Below, piece by piece: positions 59,009-64,000 of a stretch of DNA of 64,000 bases. Under the pieces are notes generated by a model, which saw only the letters and a program-made list of their open reading frames with translations, was not told where the DNA came from and did not search any database. The stretch spans positions 145,485 to 209,484 of the forward strand of contig DASTBV010000155.1 of NCBI GenBank assembly GCA_035711805.1, read 5' to 3'. The first letter of the stretch is position 1, and every line of letters starts with the position of its first letter. The position numbers and the translations under genes were made by a program. This stretch comes from Gp6-AA40 sp035711805. Its GTDB lineage: Bacteria; Acidobacteriota; Vicinamibacteria; Vicinamibacterales; UBA2999.

Positions 59009-59629
59009 TCAAAACGAGCTGATCGGGACTCCTGACTTGCAGAGCGGGCACGAAGCGGCCGCGTAGTTTTCCGGGGCCCTGTATTCGGCGAGAGGGTAAT
59101 TCGGCACCTCGAGCTCGACGATCGATTCCATGCGATCGTAAATCTCGGCGGTGGCAATGACCGTTCCGCCGCCGCCGCGTACGAGCTCGGCGCAGCGTGC
59201 AAAGGTCTGTCCCGTGTTGCGCACGTCATCCACGAGCAGGACCCTCCGCCCTTTTACCTGCTCCTGATAAAAGCGGCTCAGCGTCTGGCCGCATTCCGCA
59301 TCGACGCTGAACGGCGCAAACACCAGGCGCGGGCGCGACAGGTGCTGGCGGCTGTCGAGCAGTCCGGCCATGGTGTGCGCGAGCAGCGCGCCGCCCATGA
59401 CCGGTCCGGCCACGACTTCCGCCTCTTCGACGATCGAGGCGGGCAGAATGTCGAGCAGATCCTGCGCAAACCGCCAGATGGTCGAGGGATGGCGGAACAG
59501 CTGATGGGGATTGAGGTAAACCGGACCGTGGTATCCGTTCCCGAAATCGAAATGCCCGTTGAGCATCAGCACTTCGTGCCGCTGCAGATCGGTGAGCGCC
59601 TTCTCGCGAATCTCTTCCCGCCGGTTCAT
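59009..59629 (-). CDS. Second orotate phosphoribosyltransferase-like protein in the pyr operon
   Basis: The 206-residue protein has the PRT fold: GHFDFGNGYHGPVYLNP resembles the orotate-binding N-terminus, EVVAGPVMGGALLAHTMAG is the pyrophosphate region, and VLLVDDVRNTGQTF is the PRPP motif. The C-terminal CPLCKSGVP segment parallels that of the other PyrE at 52582, but overall identity looks low. Start at ATG 59629 overlaps the pyrC stop (ATGA). Which of the two is the main OPRT cannot be told; this one has the pyr context. Confidence 0.82.
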   Translation of the reverse strand: MNRREEIREKALTDLQRHEVLMLNGHFDFGNGYHGPVYLNPHQLFRHPSTIWRFAQDLLDILPASIVEEAEVVAGPVMGGALLAHTMAGLLDSRQHLSRPRLVFAPFSVDAECGQTLSRFYQEQVKGRRVLLVDDVRNTGQTFARCAELVRGGGGTVIATAEIYDRMESIVELEVPNYPLAEYRAPENYAAASCPLCKSGVPISSF

Positions 59630-60936
59630 ACGTTCGTCAACCCCGCCTCCGCGTTGGTAAAGACCGTGCGCCCGCCGACGATGGTTGCGGCCACGCCGCC
59701 ACGCAGGTTCCAGCCGTCGAACGGCGTGTTCCTCGAGCGCGAGCGGAACGACCGCGCATCGACGCGCACCTTGAGGTCCGGCGCCAGAATGGTGATGTCC
59801 GCCTGGGCGCCGGCGGAGAGCGTTCCTCCAGGAAGCTTCAGAATCTGCGCCGGGTTGCACGAGAGCAGCTCGACGACGCGCGGCAGCCGGACCAGGCCGG
59901 TGTGCACCAGTCGATCGAAGGTCAGCGACACCGCCGTTTCGAGCCCGACGATGCCGAACGGCGCGCGGTCGAATTCGACCTGCTTTTCGTCGTAATGGTG
60001 GGGCGCGTGATCGGTGGCAATGGCATCGACCGTCCCGTCGGCGATTCCCGCGATCATGGCATCCCGGTCAGCGGCTTCGCGCAGCGGCGGGTTCATCTTG
60101 GTGTTGGTGTCGTACGCGATCGGCGCGCCGAGCGCTTCGTCGGTCAGCGTGAAATGGTGCGGTGCGACTTCGCACGTCACGCGCACTCCCGCTTCCTTGC
60201 CCTTCCGCACGGCGCGGATCGACGTGCGGGCGCTCATGTGGGCGATGTGCAGCGTCGACCCGGTCAGCTCGGCAAGCAGCACGCCGCGCTCGACGCCGAG
60301 CGCTTCCGCCGCGCCCGGTATACCTCGAAGCCCGAGGACCGAGGCGTGAAATCCCTCGTGGGCGACACCGTCTCCCTTCAGCGTCGGGTCCTCGCAATGC
60401 TCGATCAGCGGCAGATCGAACATGCCGGCGTACTCGAGCGCCCGGCGCATCAGCAATGCCGTCGCCACCGGATGCCCGTCGTCGCTGATGGCCACGCAGC
60501 CGGCCTGACGCAGTTCGGCGATGTCCGCCAGCAGTTCGCCCTTCGATCCCTTGGAAACCGCACCGATCGGATAGACACGCGCGAGACCCGCTTCAGCAGC
60601 CTTCGACAGAATCAGCGTCGTCACGTTTGCGTTGTCGTTGACCGGAGCCGTGTTGGGCATGCAGGCGACCGCCGTGAACCCGCCGGCGACGGCGGCTGCC
60701 GTGCCGGTGGCAACGGTCTCCTTGTGCTCCTGCCCCGGCTCGCGCAGATGCACGTGCATGTCGATCAGGCCCGGGCAGACCACCAGGCCAGGCGGAATCT
60801 CGACCACGGTCGCGCCGTCGGCGGGAAGATCACGGCCGACGCGCGCGATTCGCTCGCCGTCGATCAGGATGTCGAACGTTCCGTCGATCCCGTTACGTGG
60901 ATCGACGACGCGGCCGCCCTTAAGCAGCTTCTTCAT
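59626..60936 (-). CDS. pyrC: Dihydroorotase
   Basis: The 436-residue amidohydrolase closes carbamoyl aspartate to dihydroorotate. Zinc ligands: His61 and His63 in DMHVHLREPG, His in IEHCEDP, His in LHIAHMS, and the catalytic Asp in IATDHAPH. The bridging position is in AISDDGHPV, where class I enzymes have Asp. Start at ATG 60936 because MKKLLKGGRVVDP aligns with the family N-terminus; it overlaps pyrB by 17 nt. It is the third gene of the pyr operon. Confidence 0.96.
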   Translation of the reverse strand: MKKLLKGGRVVDPRNGIDGTFDILIDGERIARVGRDLPADGATVVEIPPGLVVCPGLIDMHVHLREPGQEHKETVATGTAAAVAGGFTAVACMPNTAPVNDNANVTTLILSKAAEAGLARVYPIGAVSKGSKGELLADIAELRQAGCVAISDDGHPVATALLMRRALEYAGMFDLPLIEHCEDPTLKGDGVAHEGFHASVLGLRGIPGAAEALGVERGVLLAELTGSTLHIAHMSARTSIRAVRKGKEAGVRVTCEVAPHHFTLTDEALGAPIAYDTNTKMNPPLREAADRDAMIAGIADGTVDAIATDHAPHHYDEKQVEFDRAPFGIVGLETAVSLTFDRLVHTGLVRLPRVVELLSCNPAQILKLPGGTLSAGAQADITILAPDLKVRVDARSFRSRSRNTPFDGWNLRGGVAATIVGGRTVFTNAEAGLTNV

Positions 60937-61936
60937 GGTCCACACCGCCGGCGAGCAGATACAGCACGGCCATCCGCACGGCAACGCCGTTGGCCACTTG
61001 ATCGAGGATCACCGAATACGGTCCGTCAGCCACTTCCGACGCGATTTCGACACCGCGGTTCATCGGACCCGGATGCATGATGATCACGTCCGGCCGCGCC
61101 AGGCGGAGACGGTTCGTGGTCATCCCGAACACGTTGAAGTACTCGCGCTGCGACGGGAAGTAGGCCCCTTCCATCCGCTCGAGCTGAATGCGGAGGAGCA
61201 TGATGACGTCGGCATCGGCAACCGCTTCGTCCACGTTGGCGGTCGCGGTGACGCCGAAATCGCGCATGCCGGCCGGAATCAGCGTCGGCGGGCCGGATAC
61301 CCAGACGTCGGCACCCATTTTCGTCAGCAGCTGGATGTTCGAGCGCAGCACGCGGCTGTGCAGCAGATCGCCGATGATGGCGACTTTCAAACCGGACAAC
61401 CGCCCCTTCCGTTCGCGAATCGTGAAAGCGTCGAGCAGCGCCTGCGTCGGGTGCTCGTGCGTGCCGTCACCGGCATTGATGATGCCTGAGCGGCAGATGC
61501 GCGACAGCAGGTGTCCGGCGCCGGACGAGGAATGGCGCAGGACGATCATGTCGGGCGCCATGGCTTCGAGGTTGAGCGCGGTATCGGCGAGCGTCTCGCC
61601 CTTCACGACGCTCGAGGTGCCGATGGCGATGTTCAGGGTGTCCGCGCTGAGACGCTTCTCGGCAATCTCGAACGACGTCCGCGTCCGCGTGCTCGGCTCG
61701 AAGAACAGGTTCACCACGGTCTTGCCGCGCAGCGCCGGCACTTTCTTGATCGGCCGGGTGGCGACTTCCTTCATCGCCTCCGCCGTGTCGAGAACCAGTG
61801 TGATTTCCGGAGCCGAGAGGTCGGCGATGCCAAGGAGATCCTTGCGCCGCAGCGTCGTCACGGCAGGCGGATCAGGCCCGCGAGCGGCGGTCGTGACGCT
61901 GTCGCCGTTCCGGCGGTCGATATCGTGAAGGCTCAT
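60920..61936 (-). CDS. pyrB: Aspartate carbamoyltransferase catalytic subunit
   Basis: The 338-residue enzyme makes carbamoyl aspartate, the first committed step of pyrimidine synthesis. The carbamoyl-phosphate motif is FFEPSTRTRTSFEIAEKRL. Other parts are HSSSGAGHLLSRIC and HEHPTQALLDAFTIRERKGR. The N-terminal 30 residues before the first helix are an extension. No pyrI regulatory subunit is nearby. It overlaps pyrR by 4 nt (ATGA) and pyrC by 17 nt. Confidence 0.97.
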   Translation of the reverse strand: MSLHDIDRRNGDSVTTAARGPDPPAVTTLRRKDLLGIADLSAPEITLVLDTAEAMKEVATRPIKKVPALRGKTVVNLFFEPSTRTRTSFEIAEKRLSADTLNIAIGTSSVVKGETLADTALNLEAMAPDMIVLRHSSSGAGHLLSRICRSGIINAGDGTHEHPTQALLDAFTIRERKGRLSGLKVAIIGDLLHSRVLRSNIQLLTKMGADVWVSGPPTLIPAGMRDFGVTATANVDEAVADADVIMLLRIQLERMEGAYFPSQREYFNVFGMTTNRLRLARPDVIIMHPGPMNRGVEIASEVADGPYSVILDQVANGVAVRMAVLYLLAGGVDHEEAA

Positions 61937-62475
61937 GACGCCCCTCCCTCCAGCACCACTTCGTCGACGCCGTCGATTTCGATCAGGCGTACCTGGACGC
62001 TCTGCTCCAGAGACGTCGGCAGGTTCTTGCCGACGTAATCGGCCTTGATCGGCAGTTCCCGGTGCCCGCGATCGACGAGCACGATCAGTTGAATTGCCTT
62101 CGGCCGGCCGTAATCAATCAACGCATCCAGCGCCGCACGGGTCGTCCGGCCGGTGTAGAGCACGTCGTCAACGAGCAGAATCTTCCGGTTGTCGATGGAA
62201 AACTGAATTTCGGTGCGGCGGACGAGCGGCTGCGGCCCGACGGCGTGCCGCATCAGATCGTCGCGGTAGAGCGTGATATCCAGGGCGCCGGTCGGAATCT
62301 CACCGCCGGTGATCTCCTTCAGCGCCCGGGCAATGCGGCGGGCGATCGGCACGCCGCGCGTACGCACGCCGACGAGCGCCAGATCTTCGACGCCTTTGTT
62401 TCGTTCGACGATTTCGTGGGCGATTCGAGTGAGAGTGCGGCCGATGCGGTCCGCATCCATGACAACGGTAGGCAT
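61933..62475 (-). CDS. pyrR: Bifunctional pyr operon RNA-binding regulator and uracil phosphoribosyltransferase
   Basis: The 180-residue protein has the PyrR build: N-terminal ADRIGRTLTRIAHEIVERNKG, then VGVRTRGVPIARRIARALKE, and the PRPP loop KILLVDDVLYTGRTTRAALD. With UMP bound it attaches to a conserved RNA hairpin and lowers expression of the operon. The matching RNA element is seen at 62588-62618 upstream. GGGAGGA precedes the ATG, but it lies within the loop of a small hairpin (62478-62491). Confidence 0.96.
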   Translation of the reverse strand: MPTVVMDADRIGRTLTRIAHEIVERNKGVEDLALVGVRTRGVPIARRIARALKEITGGEIPTGALDITLYRDDLMRHAVGPQPLVRRTEIQFSIDNRKILLVDDVLYTGRTTRAALDALIDYGRPKAIQLIVLVDRGHRELPIKADYVGKNLPTSLEQSVQVRLIEIDGVDEVVLEGGAS

Positions 62476-62477
62476 TA

Positions 62478-62491
62478 CTGGGTCCTCCCAG
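62478..62491 (-). promoter_or_regulatory. Hairpin holding the pyrR ribosome-binding site in its loop
   Basis: On the minus strand CTGGG-AGGA-CCCAG forms a 5-bp stem with the Shine-Dalgarno AGGA as a 4-nt loop, 2 nt before the pyrR ATG. It could act as the off switch for translation when the upstream PyrR element is bound. Confidence 0.5.
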
Positions 62492-62587
62492 CAAAGTTGC
62501 CGTTACCCACGACGTTCTGTTGGCGGAGATTCAGCGGCCGCGACAACGGAGCGGCCGTACGGAGAGCGAAGGAATGTGCCACGAAAC

Positions 62588-62618
62588 CCTTCCCGGCCTC
62601 ACAGGACCGAAATTAAAG
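62588..62618 (-). promoter_or_regulatory. PyrR-binding RNA leader element
   Basis: The minus-strand segment has TCGGTCCTGTGAGGCCGGGA flanked by CTTTAATT and AGGG. It matches the conserved PyrR-binding loop pattern (UCCNGNGAGGYU...AAGG) known from pyr leaders, with CGG/CCG closing pairs. It begins just after the predicted transcript start and 110-140 nt before pyrR. No T-rich terminator is seen between it and pyrR, so control may be of translation. Confidence 0.75.
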
Positions 62619-62627
62619 AGTGGGTTG

Positions 62628-62633
62628 ATTATA
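62628..62633 (-). promoter_or_regulatory. -10 box of the pyr operon
   Basis: TATAAT on the minus strand is a perfect -10 hexamer. The predicted transcript start (about 62621) lies just before the PyrR RNA element, which supports the call. The -35 region (CAGTGC at 17 bp) is poor. Confidence 0.65.
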
Positions 62634-62641
62634 GCGCGGAA

Positions 62642-62806
62642 GGTGCGAACGCACTGCCGGTGGGCGGTGCGAGGTTTCTGACGCCGGTCGGTGCGAATCA
62701 AACTGACGCGGGTCGGTGCACGCAGGCTGACGCCCGTAGGTGCAAACGGACTTCGCGGTCGGTGCGAAGCGGATTCCAGTCGGTGCAGGCGGCTACTCGT
62801 CGGTGC
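62642..62806. repeat. Degenerate GGTGC tandem array (20-25 nt period)
   Basis: GGTGC occurs at 62642, 62666, 62690, 62715, 62739, 62761, 62782 and 62802, spacing 24, 24, 25, 24, 22, 21 and 20 nt. Most units read cGGTGCgaa...ctgacgcCGGT, with much variation between them. It lies between the pyr promoter and the end of the SDR gene. It is not a CRISPR, as neither repeats nor spacers are conserved. No protein-coding reading was convincing. Confidence 0.7.
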
Positions 62807-62855
62807 TTGCAGCTCTGACGCGGAATGGTCAGACGGTCGGCACTCGCTCGATTGT

Positions 62856-63842
62856 CTACGACTCGACCGGATAGGGCCCTTCGTCGAAGACGGTCGAGTG
62901 ATACCCCTTCGCGCCGACGATTCGCGCCACGGGACTGCCGATTACATCGGATACCCGCAACTGATTCAGGATGCGCGCGAAATCGTACACCGGTCGCCAT
63001 CCGAGATCGCGCCTTGCGCGCTCGTTGACGTACACGCGCTCGATGCCCGGAAACATCGACCAGTTTCGACGCGTGTATACCTCACGATATCCTGGCACGA
63101 GCCGGCCGACGACGTCCGGTGCACGCGACCTCAGCTGATGCAGGTCCGATGGTCTGAATGGCGTCGTCGCACTGATGATGTATCGGCCGAACCCGATATC
63201 GTGAGCGGTGGTCAGCGCCAGGAGATGGGCGTCGACAATGTCCTGCAGATCAACTCGCCGATACAGGAACTCGTTGGCCTTGACGTTGAGATCCGCATAG
63301 GCCTCACGCGTCTCGCGGCGATCGTCAGGCTCGGGAAAGAAGCGCGACGTTCGCAACACCACGCAGGGCAGCCCGAAGCGCCGATGAAACAGCTCGCAAA
63401 GGTTCTCGGCAGCGACCTTAGTGACGCCGTAGATGTTCTTGGGCACCGGCGGGACATCCTCGGTGATCCATGCCGCCGGAGCGTCAGCGGCAGGAACGAG
63501 GGAATGTCCGAAGGCGCTGGTTGTGCTGGTGTAGACAAAGGCGCGGACGCCCGACGTCACTGATTCTTCGAGCAGATTGAGCGTGCCGGTGATGTTGGTG
63601 TCGACGAACGCCTGACGGGTATGTGTCGCTACGTGCGGCTTGTGGAGTGTCGCCGTGTGCACTACGGCGTCGATACCGCGCAGATGGCGCCGCACGAACT
63701 CGCGGTCGATGATTGAGCCGACGTGGTCGGTAAACACCGACGGCTTGAGATCGACGCCGATTGCCTCATATCCGGCGGCGGGAAGCGTACGCATAAGCGC
63801 TTCGCCAAGATGTCCCGCGGCGCCCGTCACGAGAATCCGCAT
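62856..63842 (-). CDS. NAD-dependent epimerase/dehydratase (extended SDR)
   Basis: The 328-residue protein has the NAD-binding ILVTGAAGHLGEAL at the N-terminus, then DAVVHTATLHKPH, VYTSTTSAFGHSLVP and the catalytic YGVTK (Tyr138, Lys142). It resembles sugar-nucleotide epimerases, though the C-terminal substrate part (ERVYVNERARRDLGWRPVYD) is also common in other reductases of this family. Substrate unknown. It stands alone, with GGTGC arrays inverted on both sides, so it may lie on a small inserted unit. Confidence 0.88.
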   Translation of the reverse strand: MRILVTGAAGHLGEALMRTLPAAGYEAIGVDLKPSVFTDHVGSIIDREFVRRHLRGIDAVVHTATLHKPHVATHTRQAFVDTNITGTLNLLEESVTSGVRAFVYTSTTSAFGHSLVPAADAPAAWITEDVPPVPKNIYGVTKVAAENLCELFHRRFGLPCVVLRTSRFFPEPDDRRETREAYADLNVKANEFLYRRVDLQDIVDAHLLALTTAHDIGFGRYIISATTPFRPSDLHQLRSRAPDVVGRLVPGYREVYTRRNWSMFPGIERVYVNERARRDLGWRPVYDFARILNQLRVSDVIGSPVARIVGAKGYHSTVFDEGPYPVES

Positions 63843-63941
63843 ATCGGTTCAATTGATTTAAGCGGGCCTGATCCGATTCAGTGGACAGTTTAAATCGAGT
63901 TCGATCGGCCAACGTACGTCGTCCATTGGGCGCTCATCTTG

Positions 63942-63987
63942 CACCGACCGGAAGCCCACTCGCACCAACCCGGATCCACTTCGCACC
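63942..63987. repeat. Inverted copy of the GGTGC array (GCACC units, runs to window edge)
   Basis: GCACC occurs at 63942, 63962 and 63983, spacing 20 and 21 nt, in contexts such as CTTCGCACCGACCCGG. The reverse complement of these units matches the 20-22 nt units at 62739-62802. The array continues past the right edge. The remaining 63843-63941 stretch shows no gene. Confidence 0.65.
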
Positions 63988-64000
63988 GACCCGGCGAAGC

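Noticed and set aside
62642..62806. CRISPR array
   Set aside because: Units vary in sequence and length, there are no conserved spacers or repeats of 28-37 nt, and no cas genes lie nearby.

Overview
The window is high-GC bacterial DNA and looks like chromosome of an Acidobacteriota member, most plausibly of the Vicinamibacteria type. The inference rests on a combination of families: a TIGR03435-type secreted protein, TIGR03436-type VWFA proteins, a TIGR02999-type ECF sigma factor next to a Ser/Thr kinase fused to a TolB-like propeller, DUF6152 proteins, and secreted proteins with NGKPxLxGxW and GRWxGDTLVxD motifs. No phylogenetic computation was possible. There are no rRNA or tRNA genes, transposases, phage genes or CRISPR arrays that I can support.

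Layout. Positions 1-21450 are accessory and metabolic genes, mostly on the minus strand: sigma factor and kinase, secreted proteins of unknown role, an alpha/beta hydrolase, a 2OG-Fe(II) oxygenase, a CotH-like protein, paired membrane proteins, a PhzF protein with a Tat-like signal, a PQQ-type sugar dehydrogenase and a two-subunit molybdenum hydroxylase. Positions 21451-26737 hold a surface-polysaccharide block: ABC exporter permease and ATPase, a two-domain glycosyltransferase and an O-antigen-ligase-like protein. Positions 26806-34266 run on the plus strand: M23 peptidase, cupredoxin-like lipoprotein, ctaA, ctaB, DUF420 (heme A and cytochrome oxidase assembly), then a TPR protein and a degenerate sulfatase-TPR protein. 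Positions 34193-37634 hold a flippase-like protein and an F0-only ATP synthase operon. Positions 37863-46757 form one long plus-strand operon: two VWFA proteins, a CcsA/HemX-like protein, hemA, hemC, cobA-hemD fusion, hemB and hemL, which gives the C5 route from glutamyl-tRNA to uroporphyrinogen III. Positions 46774-53160 hold rseP, dxr, cdsA, uppS, truA and pyrE. Positions 53295-58910 hold tolC-like, two glycosyltransferases, TIGR02757 and VanZ-like genes. Positions 59009-62633 are a pyr operon (pyrR-pyrB-pyrC-second pyrE-like) with a PyrR-type RNA leader. The window ends with an SDR epimerase flanked by inverted GGTGC repeat arrays.

The most unusual material is non-coding. At least four intergenic sites carry A/T-rich or biased 7-nt tandem repeats arranged as long imperfect hairpins (45394-45465, 54904-54987, 55740-55836, 58913-58998), with a weaker relative at 31384-31434. 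In hand alignments, nine of ten transition differences between the arms give G.U pairs in the RNA transcribed with the neighbouring genes, which suggests folding at the RNA level. A second family is a short palindrome followed by CTACGT (9790-9815 and 18446-18470), with a compensatory change in the stem. A third is the degenerate 20-25 nt GGTGC array at 62642-62806, with an inverted copy at 63942-63987.

Gene starts were chosen from Shine-Dalgarno spacing, overlap with the preceding stop codon and family length. Residue positions are hand counts.
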